In this document: in pieces, positions 48,083 through 56,800 of the stretch
Layout of the letters: every line of letters begins with the position of its first letter
Numbering within the stretch: the stretch's first letter is position 1
Source of the DNA: Brachybacterium ginsengisoli
Lineage (GTDB): Bacteria > Actinomycetota > Actinomycetes > Actinomycetales > Dermabacteraceae
Direction: 5' to 3'
Assembly: GCF_002407065.1 (NCBI RefSeq)
Contig: NZ_CP023564.1
Coordinates: 2,108,001 to 2,172,000, forward strand
Length of the DNA stretch: 64,000 nucleotides
Notes under the pieces: model-generated
The model's input: the letters and a program-made list of their open reading frames with translations, nothing else
Database searches by the model: none
Told to the model about the DNA's origin: nothing
Program-made: the position numbers and the translations under genes

Positions 48083-49027
48083 ATGGACGACCACTCCCCC
48101 GCCCTCGTCGCCGACGACCTCACCCTCAGCTACGGAGCGGTGCGCGCCCTCGACGGGCTGAGCCTCACCGCCGAGCGCGGCGCCGTCACCGCCCTGCTGG
48201 GTCCCAACGGAGCCGGCAAGACCACTGCCATCTCGTGCGCCACCGGCCTGCTGCGCCCCGACGGCGGCACCGTGCGCGTGCTCGGCGCCGATCCCTGGCG
48301 CTCGCCCCCCGAGCATCGGGCGCGGGTGGGCGTGATGATCCAGGACGGCGGGCTCACCTCCGGCGCCACCGCCCTGCAGCTGCTCCGCTACGGCGCGAGC
48401 CTGCATGCCGCGCCGCTCGACGTGGACGAGGTCGCCGAGCACCTCGGCATCGACACCTTCGGCCGCACCCTCGTGCGGCGCCTCTCCGGTGGTCAGCGAC
48501 AGCGCCTGGCCCTCGCGCTGGCGATCATCGGCCGACCCGACCTGGTGTTCCTCGACGAGCCGACTGCCGGGATGGATCCCTCGATCCGCCGACGGGTCCG
48601 GGAGCTGATCCGCGGACTCGCCCGCACGGGGACCGCCGTGGTGCTCACCACCCACCTGATGGACGACGTGGTGGGTCTCGCCGACGCGGTCCGCGTGATC
48701 TCGCGGGGTCGCGTCCTGGCCTCGGGCACCGTGCAGGAGGTGATCCGCGAGCACCGCTCGGCCGACGGAGCGGTGGTCGTGCAGGCCACCGCCACCGGTG
48801 TGGATCCTCAGATCGTCCCCGCTCTCGAGGCCGATCTCCGCGCGACCGCGGCGCGGCACGGCGCACAGCTCGAGATCTCCTCGGGCGGCGCCGCCGACCT
48901 CGAGAGCGTGCTGCTGGACCTGATGGACGAGGACCAGGCCCGCGCCCAGGACAGGGACGAATCCCGGCGCGAGGACCAGGACCGCACCTCCCCGGCCCCC
49001 ACCCCGACCGAGGAGGGAGCTCGATGA
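48083..49027 (+). CDS. ABC-2 type exporter ATP-binding protein
   Basis: A 314-residue ATPase with Walker A LLGPNGAGKTT, signature RLSGGQRQRLALALAI and Walker B LVFLDEPTAGMDP, then the H-loop TTHLMDD. The C-terminal 80 residues are a variable, acidic extension of the drug/lipid exporter subfamily. It overlaps the permease gene by 4 bp, so the two form an ABC-2 exporter. Placed directly before ctaA, the order matches actinobacterial clusters where this exporter precedes haem A synthase. ATG at 48083 is chosen; GTG at 48074 is an in-frame alternative. TACGAT (48067-48072) is a possible -10. Confidence 0.93.
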   Translation: MDDHSPALVADDLTLSYGAVRALDGLSLTAERGAVTALLGPNGAGKTTAISCATGLLRPDGGTVRVLGADPWRSPPEHRARVGVMIQDGGLTSGATALQLLRYGASLHAAPLDVDEVAEHLGIDTFGRTLVRRLSGGQRQRLALALAIIGRPDLVFLDEPTAGMDPSIRRRVRELIRGLARTGTAVVLTTHLMDDVVGLADAVRVISRGRVLASGTVQEVIREHRSADGAVVVQATATGVDPQIVPALEADLRATAARHGAQLEISSGGAADLESVLLDLMDEDQARAQDRDESRREDQDRTSPAPTPTEEGAR

Positions 49028-49821
49028 CCACCTCACCGTCGACCGCCGAGGACGGGGCCCGCACGGACCGCGCGCCGCTCCCCGCCCCGCCGCTGCGGCG
49101 GATCCTGTCCCATGCGGCCCTCGAGGCCCGGATCCTGCTCTCCAACGGGGAGCAGCTCACGGTCGCGATCGTCCTGCCGGCGCTGGTGCTGATCGGGCTG
49201 TGGCTGCTGCCGCTGGGGCGTCTGGACGGGGTCGCGTCGATCGACACCGCGGTCGCCGCCACCTTCGCCACCGCCCTGATCTCCACCTCGTTCACCTCGC
49301 AGGCGATCATCACCGGCTTCGATCGTCGCAACGGCGTGCTCCGCTGGGTCGCGACGACTCCGCTGGGCCGGGAGGGCTACCTCGCCGGCAAGATCCTCGC
49401 CACCCTGGCCACCCACGTGCTCCAGGTGCTCGTGCTCGGCGTGATCGCCCTCATCATCGGCTGGCGTCCTGATCTCCTGGGCCTCCTCGGCGCCCTCCCG
49501 GTGTGGCTGGCGGGAACCGTCGCCTTCGGCTCCCTGGGCCTGCTGATCGCCGGCACCCTGCGCACCGAGGCCGTGCTCGCCGTCTCGAACCTGCTGTTCG
49601 TCCTGCTGGTCGCCGTCGGCGGCGTCGCCTTCCCCGCCGCGAGCTATCCGCGGATCCTCCGGGGCCTCGTGGACCTGCTGCCCTCGGGCGCGCTCGGCGA
49701 GCTGCTGCGCGCCTGCCTCGCCTCCGGTGCCTTCAGCATCGGCTCCGCCCTGGTGCTGCTGCTCTGGGCCGTCGCCGGCGTGCTCGCCGTCATGCGCTGG
49801 TTCCGCTGGACCGACAGCTGA
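49024..49821 (+). CDS. ABC-2 type exporter permease
   Basis: A 265-residue membrane protein with about six helices in the ABC-2 layout (ILLSNGEQLTVAIVLPALVLIGLWLLP in part, DRRNGVLRWVATTPLGREGYLAGKI as the cytoplasmic coupling loop, LVDLLPSGALGELLRA). The F-DRRNGVLRWV element is the usual pattern of drug- or haem-associated ABC-2 permeases. Paired with the upstream ATPase by an ATGA overlap. Substrate unknown. Confidence 0.92.
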   Translation: MTTSPSTAEDGARTDRAPLPAPPLRRILSHAALEARILLSNGEQLTVAIVLPALVLIGLWLLPLGRLDGVASIDTAVAATFATALISTSFTSQAIITGFDRRNGVLRWVATTPLGREGYLAGKILATLATHVLQVLVLGVIALIIGWRPDLLGLLGALPVWLAGTVAFGSLGLLIAGTLRTEAVLAVSNLLFVLLVAVGGVAFPAASYPRILRGLVDLLPSGALGELLRACLASGAFSIGSALVLLLWAVAGVLAVMRWFRWTDS

Positions 49822-49910
49822 GCCGGGGCGCTCACCCCGTTGCTGGACCCGACGGTGCGGGATCGGTCGCATCCGTCCCCGCGGCCCAGCGTTCTCCCGG
49901 AACGATTCCC

Positions 49911-49916
49911 TAGAAT
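49911..49916 (+). promoter_or_regulatory. -10 box of ctaA (leaderless transcript)
   Basis: TAGAAT ends 7 nt before the ctaA ATG, placing the first transcribed base at or next to the A of ATG. No ribosome-binding box exists in that space, so the mRNA is probably leaderless. Confidence 0.6.
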
Positions 49917-49923
49917 CGGGACC

Positions 49924-50985
49924 ATGTCCCGCCCCACCGATTCCGCCCCGCGCGTGCCCGAACGGCACGGACGCATCACCACTCTGCCCGACGGCAGGCT
50001 CCCCTCCTGGGGCCCGCAGCGGCGGGCGCGGCTGGCGGCCGTCGTGTTCTGGGGCAACCTGATCAGCCAGATCGGCATCATCCTCTCGGGCGCCGCGGTG
50101 CGCCTCACCGGCAGCGGTCTGGGCTGCTCGACCTGGCCCAACTGCGAGCCCGGGCAGTTCACCCCCGAGCTCACCCTCGCCTCCGGCATCCACCCCTTCG
50201 TGGAGTTCGGCAACCGCACCCTCACCGGCGTGCTGAGCATCTTCGCGATCGCCGTGCTCCTGGTGACCTGGCGCTGGCTGGGGCACAAGGGCGCCGGCTT
50301 CCGCCGACTGGCCTGGGTGCCGCTGATCGGCACCGCCGTGCAGGCGATCGTCGGCATGGTCGTGGTGTTCGCCGACCTGCACCCGGGGGTCGTCAGCCCG
50401 CACTTCCTGATCTCCCCGCTGCTGGGCGCCGTCTCGATGGTGCTGCTGGTGCGGCTGTACGACGGGGACGGCCGCGTGCGTCTCGCCGTGCCCGCCCGCG
50501 CCATGGCGGCCTACATCCCGCTCGCCGTCGTGGGCTTCGTGGTCCTGGTGCTGGGCACGATCGTCACCGGCACGGGCCCGCACTCCGGGGACGCGGGAGA
50601 TGTCACCCGCATCGCGATGAACCCGGTGGTGGCTTCGCGCATCCACGCCGCGGCGGTCTACGTCTTCTGCGCCCTGCTCGCCGTCCTCCTGGTGGTGCTG
50701 CATCGCAACCGTGCCCGCCGCGAGGCGATCGTCGCCGCCTGGGCCCTGGTGGCCCTCACCCTCGTCCAGGGCATGATCGGCTACATCCAGTACTTCCTCG
50801 GACTGCCCGAGCTGATCGTGTTCCTGCACCTGATCGGGGCCGCGCTGTTCGCCGCCACCATCGCCCTGGTGGGATCGCGCCTGGTCACCTGGCAGGATGG
50901 CGGCACCGACCCGCTCGCCCGTCCCGATGCGGTCTCCACGACCGACAGCGGGGCCCTCGACCACGATCCCTCGGAGGCACGATGA
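49924..50985 (+). CDS. ctaA: Haem A synthase (COX15/CtaA)
   Basis: Membrane enzyme that oxidises the C8 methyl of haem O to the formyl of haem A for cytochrome aa3 oxidase. The 353 residues have about eight helices in two four-helix halves. Conserved haem-site histidines occur as IHPFVEFGNRTLTG, DLHPGVVSPHFLI, GTGPHSGD and SRIHAAAVYVF, VFLHLIGAALF. The GSGLGCSTWPNCEPG loop carries the CxxxxxC pair of the Gram-positive type. The ATG lies 7 nt after a TAGAAT box. It overlaps the following map gene by 4 bp. Confidence 0.95.
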   Translation: MSRPTDSAPRVPERHGRITTLPDGRLPSWGPQRRARLAAVVFWGNLISQIGIILSGAAVRLTGSGLGCSTWPNCEPGQFTPELTLASGIHPFVEFGNRTLTGVLSIFAIAVLLVTWRWLGHKGAGFRRLAWVPLIGTAVQAIVGMVVVFADLHPGVVSPHFLISPLLGAVSMVLLVRLYDGDGRVRLAVPARAMAAYIPLAVVGFVVLVLGTIVTGTGPHSGDAGDVTRIAMNPVVASRIHAAAVYVFCALLAVLLVVLHRNRARREAIVAAWALVALTLVQGMIGYIQYFLGLPELIVFLHLIGAALFAATIALVGSRLVTWQDGGTDPLARPDAVSTTDSGALDHDPSEAR

Positions 50986-51803
50986 TCCTCGGCCGTCGCC
51001 GCCGCAGCTCCGCCCAGGAGCTGCCCACCCTCGAGCAGGCGCGCCCCGCGGGCGAGTTCGTCGCCTCGGTCCTCTCGCACCTGCGGGAGGTCGTGGACGT
51101 GGGCTGGAACCTCCTCGAGGTCGACGCCGAGGCGCACCGCCTGATCCGCGAGGCCGGGGCGACCAGCTGCTACCTCGACTACCACCCGGTGTTCGGCGCC
51201 TCGCCCTTCGGGTACGTCATCTGCACCTCGATCAACGAGGGCGTGCTGCACGGGCGTCCGTACGACCGCGTGATCGAGGACGGCGACCTGCTCTCCCTCG
51301 ACTTCGCCGTCGAGGTCGAGGGCTGGGTGGCCGACTCCTGCCTCTCGATCACCGTGGGCACGCCCCGCGAGGAGGACCTCCGGCTGATCCGCCACACCGA
51401 GCAGGTGATGTGGGCCGGGATCGATCAGGTCCGTGCCGGCGCCACGGTGGGCGACATCGGCCACGCGGTGATGAACGAGGCGCACGCGCTGGGCTACTCG
51501 ATCAACGACCGCTTCGGCGGGCACGGCGTGGGGCGCACCATGCACGAGGCGCCCTTCGTGCCCAACCACGGCGCCCCGGGCAGCGGCGCGGAGCTGGTGG
51601 CCGGTCAGCTGATCACGGTCGAGCCGTTCCTGGTGCCGACCACCTCGGAGCTCGTGGTCGACGAGCGCGACGGCTGGACCCAGCTCTCGGCCGACGGCGC
51701 CCGCGGGGCGCATGCCGAGCACACGCTCCAGGTCACCGACGGTGCGCCGATCATCCTCACCGCCCGGGCGGACGACCCCTCGCCGCGCAGCTCGCAGCGC
51801 TGA
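50982..51803 (+). CDS. map: Type I methionine aminopeptidase
   Basis: Removes the initiator methionine from nascent proteins. The 273-residue pita-bread enzyme has all five metal ligands: Asp107 and Asp118 (LLSLDFAVEVEGWVADSC), His181 (GGHGVGRTMHE), Glu214 (ITVEPF) and Glu246 (HAEHTLQV), plus the catalytic His90 in NEGVLHGRP. It lacks the N-terminal zinc-ribbon of eukaryotic MetAP1. It overlaps the ctaA stop by 4 bp. A housekeeping map is usually linked to secY-adk-infA; this is likely a second copy, which is inference since that locus is not in view. Confidence 0.9.
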   Translation: MILGRRRRSSAQELPTLEQARPAGEFVASVLSHLREVVDVGWNLLEVDAEAHRLIREAGATSCYLDYHPVFGASPFGYVICTSINEGVLHGRPYDRVIEDGDLLSLDFAVEVEGWVADSCLSITVGTPREEDLRLIRHTEQVMWAGIDQVRAGATVGDIGHAVMNEAHALGYSINDRFGGHGVGRTMHEAPFVPNHGAPGSGAELVAGQLITVEPFLVPTTSELVVDERDGWTQLSADGARGAHAEHTLQVTDGAPIILTARADDPSPRSSQR

Positions 51804-51825
51804 GCCGCCGGCACTCCGGACGCGG

Positions 51826-53706
51826 TCAGGCGATCAGGCCGCGGAGGGTCTCCGCGATGCCTGCGGCGTCGAGGCCCTGCTCGGCAAGGATCGCATCCCG
51901 CTTGGCATGGGGGACGAACTCCTGCGTGATGCCGAGGGTGCGCAGCGGCGGTGCCGGGGAGGCGACGGTCGCACGGGTCGCGACCCGCAGCGCGAGCGCG
52001 GCGCCGATCCCGCGATCGGCGATCCCGTCCTCCAGGGTGACGACGGATCGCGCGGCGGCGGCGAGGTCCACCAGCTCCTCCCCCAGCGGCAGAGCGCGCA
52101 CAGGGTCCAGCACCAGCACGTTGACGTCGGGCCACTCCCTCTCGATCGTGCGAGCGGCCTCGATCGCCCGACCGGCGAGCGCGCCGATGCTCACCAGGAG
52201 CACGTCGACCGGAACTCCGGGGCGCCCGGCGAGGAGGTCGCCGGCCGGGATCTCGCTCGCGGCGGGGATCTCCGGTGGGCAGGCACCCTTGGGGAAGCGG
52301 ACGATCGAGGGGCCCGGGGTCGCGAACGCGTCGGGCACCGCTGCCAGGAGGCGCTCTCCGTCTCGTGGTGCCCAGAGGGTCAGCCCCGGCACCTGAGCGG
52401 CCAGTCCGAGATCCCAGATGCCGTGGTGACTGGGGCCGTCGTCCCCGGTGACCCCTGCACGGTCCAGGGTGAGCACCACGTCCTCACGGTGCAGAGCGAG
52501 GTCCAGGAGCAGCTGGTCGTGGGCGCGCCCCAGGAAGGTCGCGTACAGCGGCACCACCGGGCGCCGGCCACCGGCGGAGAGCCCGGCGGCGGTGTCGAGG
52601 GCGAGCTGCTCGGCGATGCCGACGTCGATCACCCTCTCGGGCATCTCCTGCTGCATGGGGGTGAGGCCCACCGGATCCACCATCGCGGCGCTGATCGCGA
52701 CCACCCTCTGGTCCTCCCGTGCGGCGTCGAGAACGGCCGCACCCAGTCGGGAGGTCCAGGTGTCCGTGGCGGCGGGGGCACCGTCCTCCCCCTCGAGGGC
52801 GAAGGGTCCGGTGGCGTGCCACTGGTCCACGGCGTCGGACTCCGCGCGGGCGAACCCAGCGCCCTTTCGCGTGACCAGGTGGACCACGACCCCGGAGCGC
52901 TGCTGGTCCTCGGCCGCGCGCCGCGCCTGCGCCATCGCGACCGCGAGCGCCTCGTGATCGTGTCCGTCGACGGGGCCGATGTAGGTGAGTCCGAGGGCGC
53001 TGAACACGTCGTCGCCCGGTGCCACGTCGCCGGAGCGGAGCGCGGCGAGGTGCCGGGCGAGGCCGCCGACCGTGGGTGCGTAGGAACGGGTGTTGTCGTT
53101 GACCACCACCACTGTGCGTGAGCCGACGTCTGCCGCGAGCTCGTTCAGCGCCTCGAGGCCCACGCCGCCGGTGAGGGCGCCGTCCCCTATCACTGCGACC
53201 GCAGCGCCCTTCTGCCCGGCGAGGCGGTGGGCCCGGTCGAGGCCGTGCGCCCACGCGATCGACCCGGAGGCGTGGGAGTTCTCGACGAGGTCGTGCGCGG
53301 ACTCGCGGCGATCGGGGTAGCCGGAGGTGCCGCCGGCGCTGCGCAGACCGGGGAGGTCCGCGCGGCCGGTGAGCATCTTGTGCACGTAGGCCTGGTGCCC
53401 GGTGTCGAAGACGATTGGCTCGGCCGGGGAACGGAACTCGCGGTGCAGCGCGATGGTCAGCTCGACGACGCCGAGGTTCGGCCCCAGGTGACCACCGGTG
53501 CGCGAGCAGATCTCGAGCAGTCGGCGTCGGAGGGTGCGGGCGAGCCCGGGCAGCGCCTGGGCAGGAAGCCTCCGCAGGGCACCCGGACCGGAGGGGATGG
53601 GGGCCTCCGCCGGCGGCTTCTCGGAGTCGGCGGCCGGCGCCGGGGTGCTGGACGCACCGGGGGCCGGACGGGACGGCGCGCCGGTGCGCTGCTCGGTGGT
53701 GGACAC
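51826..53706 (-). CDS. dxs: 1-deoxy-D-xylulose-5-phosphate synthase, divergent
   Basis: Thiamine-diphosphate enzyme of the methylerythritol phosphate isoprenoid pathway (pyruvate + glyceraldehyde 3-phosphate). The 626 residues show GGHLGPNLGVVELTIALHREF (His73), FDTGHQAYVHKMLTGR, IGDGALTGG (174-180) with NDN at 203-205, and catalytic Glu366 in DVGIAEQ. Oddities: a Pro/Ala-rich N-terminal tail of about 40 residues, AEQLA where AEQHA is normal (Leu368), and a shortened segment between GGLARHLAALR and GLTYIGPVDGHD where most homologues carry about 35 more residues. It may be a diverged second copy. GTG start at 53706 with GGGAGG upstream. Confidence 0.85.
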   Translation of the reverse strand: MSTTEQRTGAPSRPAPGASSTPAPAADSEKPPAEAPIPSGPGALRRLPAQALPGLARTLRRRLLEICSRTGGHLGPNLGVVELTIALHREFRSPAEPIVFDTGHQAYVHKMLTGRADLPGLRSAGGTSGYPDRRESAHDLVENSHASGSIAWAHGLDRAHRLAGQKGAAVAVIGDGALTGGVGLEALNELAADVGSRTVVVVNDNTRSYAPTVGGLARHLAALRSGDVAPGDDVFSALGLTYIGPVDGHDHEALAVAMAQARRAAEDQQRSGVVVHLVTRKGAGFARAESDAVDQWHATGPFALEGEDGAPAATDTWTSRLGAAVLDAAREDQRVVAISAAMVDPVGLTPMQQEMPERVIDVGIAEQLALDTAAGLSAGGRRPVVPLYATFLGRAHDQLLLDLALHREDVVLTLDRAGVTGDDGPSHHGIWDLGLAAQVPGLTLWAPRDGERLLAAVPDAFATPGPSIVRFPKGACPPEIPAASEIPAGDLLAGRPGVPVDVLLVSIGALAGRAIEAARTIEREWPDVNVLVLDPVRALPLGEELVDLAAAARSVVTLEDGIADRGIGAALALRVATRATVASPAPPLRTLGITQEFVPHAKRDAILAEQGLDAAGIAETLRGLIA

Positions 53707-53951
53707 GCGCGGTCCTCCCTGGAGACGGGGATCGGGTCGTGCCCAGAGTACGTCTGCCTGACCAGGATCGACGGCGGGCATGGTCACATCTGTGCATATC
53801 TTCACCGGGGTTTCACGGCACCTCGCCCCGGTGTGCACGAGGGTGCGGACACCGCGCGCAGGAGTGCGTGACGCGCCCCCGTCCCACCTCGTGTGGTGTC
53901 GCCGATGCGCCCTGCGTCCCGGACGGCCCTGACCCGTCATGATCCTCCGGA

Positions 53952-54410
53952 TCAGGACCGTGCATCAGCGACGAGAGTGTTCTGACGGCGCAGGATCCAC
54001 CAGCGTCCTTCACGACGGACGAAGACGTAGTGCGCGTTCATCTCGGGAGGTGCGCCTCTGTCGGCGTCCTCGACCGTCGACCACGCGCTCTTGTGCGCCA
54101 CGGCGACATCGGGAGCGACCAGGGCGATGTCGCTCAGGCGGTAGTGCGCCGTCGCGGTGCTCAAGGGCCCCCGTGAGAGGCCTGCTCGCGTCGCGGCCTC
54201 GACCGCTGCTCGCCCACGGAGCACCGCTCCGAGCGCGTTCACGATCACCGCATCCGGCGCGACATGACGCACGAGGAGGCCCGCATCGTTCTCGGTGAAG
54301 CCTCGTTCGACATCCCCCACCACGCGGCGGAGGGCATCGGAGATCTCGGCAACCGGGGCAGGCTGATGGTCGTGCACGGAATCTGAAGAGGAAGTGCTCG
54401 TCGTCGTCAT
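53952..54410 (-). CDS. SnoaL-like (SgcJ/EcaC family, DUF4440-like) protein
   Basis: A 152-residue NTF2-fold protein of the SgcJ/EcaC group (cone-shaped cystatin-like domain). The segments VERGFTENDAGLLVRHVAPDAVIVNALGAVLRGR and NAHYVFVRREGRWWILRRQNT are typical. Members are often called oxidoreductases or hydrolases with no proven activity. The ATG lies 7 nt after a TGGACT -10 and a MerR-type promoter (see 54418-54448), and there is no ribosome-binding box, suggesting a leaderless, activator-controlled mRNA. It diverges from the membrane-protein/two-component genes. Confidence 0.8.
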   Translation of the reverse strand: MTTTSTSSSDSVHDHQPAPVAEISDALRRVVGDVERGFTENDAGLLVRHVAPDAVIVNALGAVLRGRAAVEAATRAGLSRGPLSTATAHYRLSDIALVAPDVAVAHKSAWSTVEDADRGAPPEMNAHYVFVRREGRWWILRRQNTLVADARS

Positions 54411-54417
54411 ACGAGAG

Positions 54418-54448
54418 AGTCCACTTCTTCAAGGGCACTTGATGTCAA
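54418..54448 (-). promoter_or_regulatory. MerR/SoxR-type promoter with 19-bp spacer
   Basis: On the minus strand TTGACA (54443-54448) and TGGACT (54418-54423) are separated by exactly 19 bp, the overlong spacer of MerR-activated promoters. In the spacer region lies a dyad (54427-54444) reading on the plus strand CTTCAAG-GGCA-CTTGATG, with the TCAAG-N4-CTTGA geometry of the SoxR box. The SnoaL-like ATG is 7 nt beyond the -10. No MerR-family gene is in this window. Confidence 0.65.
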
Positions 54449-54642
54449 GCATGGGCGTGAGCGAGATGCCCACCGTGGATCGGGCCGAGACCTGGCCGGA
54501 GCGCCGTCGCGGCACCCTCCGGCGGAAAGCCGCCGTCTGCGACTCGCGCCTCGCAGCCCCGCGCGCCGGTTCGAGACCCAGGTCGCGACCTTCGCGACCC
54601 GAAGAGGATCCGCCGGACCTCGCCGGCGAGCAGGCTCCTTCC

Positions 54643-55596
54643 ATGAACACGACGACCACGACCTCGACCCCTCCTGCACCCGGCGGGATCCCTCTCGGTC
54701 CTCCGTCGCGCATCGCGTCGACGGCTGCCGCCCTCGGTGCGATCCTCGCCGGGGGCGCCGCAGCGCTCGCTCTGGCGATGGGACCCGGCGCGGACTATTC
54801 GGCGATCTTCCTGCCCGTGTGGACCGGCCTGGTCGGTGCGGGCCTGCTCGTCGTCGCACTCCTCATCGGCTCGGGAGCGCCGGGACGGTGGGCGCAGGTG
54901 GCGGCGTGGGTCGCGGCCGGCGTGCTGCTCGCCGCGTCCGGCGGCGTCCTGCTCGACGGGTTCCGCATCTTCTTCGCCACGACCGGGATCCCGGCCGGCG
55001 ACTTCGCCGAGGTGGACGTCCCCGGCGCCATCGCGCGGGCATGCGCGCTCGCCGCGTCCTTCAGCGCCGTCCAGTTCGCGCGACGGATCAGGGTCCGTGC
55101 ACGGTCAGCGCGAGCCTCCGCGTCCGGTCGGGGCCGACGGGTCGTCGGCCTGCTCGGGGTGCTGCTCTGCCTCCCGTACCCGTTGCTCAAGCTGGTGTGG
55201 TGGATGCAGGGCGCGGACGGCTCCTACGCGGTGGGATTCCCCGGCATGGAGCTCCTCGCCTTCGCCACCGCCGCCGTCGTGCTCATCGGACTGACCTCGA
55301 GGCGGGCACCGGCCGCGGCCCGCGTTCCCCTCCTCATCGCGGGATGGCTCGGGGCTTTCGCCCTGCTAAGCATGGGCGGCCTGATGGTGTTCGGCATCCT
55401 GGCGCAGGTGACCGGCCTCGCCGCGTCACCGATCGCGTTCGGGGACTCCGGCCGCATCATCCTCGTGACCGCGGTCTACAGCACGTGGCTGCTGCTCGGC
55501 CTGGCACTCGCTGCGGCTACTGTGCTGTGCGGGGAGGCCCGCCCGGCACGAGGGCCGGGAGGACGACGCGAAGAGGCGGGCAGTGGCGTTGGATGA
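54643..55596 (+). CDS. Integral membrane protein next to a two-component system
   Basis: A 317-residue protein with about eight hydrophobic helices and a short polar N-terminus (MNTTTTTSTPPAPGG). I see no family motif. It contains LPYPLLKLVWWMQG and SPIAFGDSGRIILVTAVYS, the sort of pattern seen in uncharacterised actinobacterial membrane proteins. It ends 14 bp inside the histidine kinase gene and is likely co-transcribed with it. It could be the sensory or effector partner of the kinase. The frame is open upstream to 54394, but that part looks like non-coding sequence; the ribosome site is weak. Confidence 0.65.
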   Translation: MNTTTTTSTPPAPGGIPLGPPSRIASTAAALGAILAGGAAALALAMGPGADYSAIFLPVWTGLVGAGLLVVALLIGSGAPGRWAQVAAWVAAGVLLAASGGVLLDGFRIFFATTGIPAGDFAEVDVPGAIARACALAASFSAVQFARRIRVRARSARASASGRGRRVVGLLGVLLCLPYPLLKLVWWMQGADGSYAVGFPGMELLAFATAAVVLIGLTSRRAPAAARVPLLIAGWLGAFALLSMGGLMVFGILAQVTGLAASPIAFGDSGRIILVTAVYSTWLLLGLALAAATVLCGEARPARGPGGRREEAGSGVG

Positions 55597-56800
55597 GCAG
55601 CAGGCCAGGGCGACAGAGGGCGGCGTGATGCACCGCAGCGGATTCCTCCTGCTCGTCGCGGGGTCCGCGATCCTGCTCCTCCCCGCGACGATCCTCATCG
55701 CACTCACCTCGCTCCCGGTCACGGGTGGACTCACGATCTCGCTCGCCGCGGTGGCCGCCCACGCGTCCCTGCTGACGCTCCGTCGGTCCGCCACCACCGC
55801 TTTGCTGCTGCTCGCCGCCGCCCTCGCTGCGCAGGCCGCCGTGACCGGGCTGTTCGTCCTGCTCCCCTCGTCGCTCCTGCTGCTCGTCGGTCTGCATGCG
55901 GCGGCTGCGCGCGGCGACCGCCGGGCTGCGGTCGCCATCGGCGTGATCGGCCCGATCGCGGCCTCGGTCCGCTACGCCGTCGATCCATCCGTCGCACACA
56001 GCTCGTTCGGCCCCGCGCCGTGGCTGCTGGCGACCCTGCTGCTGGCCGTCTGCGCCGTCGCAATCGTGCTGGGACTGCTCCGGCGCTCCGAGCTGCGGGC
56101 AGCGCGCGCAGAGGCGGCCCGGCGCGAGCTGGAGCACCTCGGGCGGATCCATCGCGACGAGGCCGCCGCCGCCGCCGAGCGCGCGCGCATCTCGCGGGAT
56201 CTCCACGATGTGCTGGCCCACTCGCTCACCGTGATCGTCCACCAGACGCGAGTGGCTCGCTTCGCCCAGAATGACCCCACCGCAACCCTGGACGTCATCG
56301 AGGAGACGGCGCACGATTCCTTGGACGACCTCCGCAGGACCCTGCGCACCGTTCGGGACGGCGCTCCGGGCACCGACCTGCGGCCGGCCCTCGCGCTCGC
56401 GGATCTCGACGCCCTGTCCCGGCGCATGCAGGAGCTCGGGCTCCGCATCCGGCGACGCACCACCGGCGTGCCGCGCCCCCTCGATCCCGCGACGGAGACG
56501 GCGATTCATCGAGTCGTGCAGGAAGGCCTCACCAATGCGCTGCGCCATGGCGACGGCCCGCTCGACTGGGAACAGCACTGGGCCGAGGATCGTCTCACGG
56601 TGGTCCTGCACAATGCCGTCCCGAGCGCTCCGCGCAGGAGCGCCGGGGCCGGACTGGGCCTGCGCGGGATGACGGAGCGCCTCGACGCCGTCGGCGGCTC
56701 GCTCACGGTGAATCGCTCGCACGGATACACCGTGACCGCGTCGGTTCCGCTCGCCCCAGTCCTCGAGGAGCGCCCCGCGTCGCCGGGAGGAGTGTCATGA
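55583..56800 (+). CDS. NarL/DesK-type sensor histidine kinase
   Basis: A 405-residue membrane kinase. The first 165 residues hold about five helices with no large external domain, so the signal is probably sensed within or near the membrane. The HisKA_3 dimerisation box is ERARISRDLHDVLAHSLT with phosphorylated His208, and the small HATPase_c domain shows EGLTNALRHGDG and GAGLGLRGMTERLDAVGG. GTG at 55583 has AAGAGG upstream; ATG at 55628 is an alternative. It overlaps the response regulator by 4 bp. Confidence 0.9.
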   Translation: MALDEQQARATEGGVMHRSGFLLLVAGSAILLLPATILIALTSLPVTGGLTISLAAVAAHASLLTLRRSATTALLLLAAALAAQAAVTGLFVLLPSSLLLLVGLHAAAARGDRRAAVAIGVIGPIAASVRYAVDPSVAHSSFGPAPWLLATLLLAVCAVAIVLGLLRRSELRAARAEAARRELEHLGRIHRDEAAAAAERARISRDLHDVLAHSLTVIVHQTRVARFAQNDPTATLDVIEETAHDSLDDLRRTLRTVRDGAPGTDLRPALALADLDALSRRMQELGLRIRRRTTGVPRPLDPATETAIHRVVQEGLTNALRHGDGPLDWEQHWAEDRLTVVLHNAVPSAPRRSAGAGLGLRGMTERLDAVGGSLTVNRSHGYTVTASVPLAPVLEERPASPGGVS

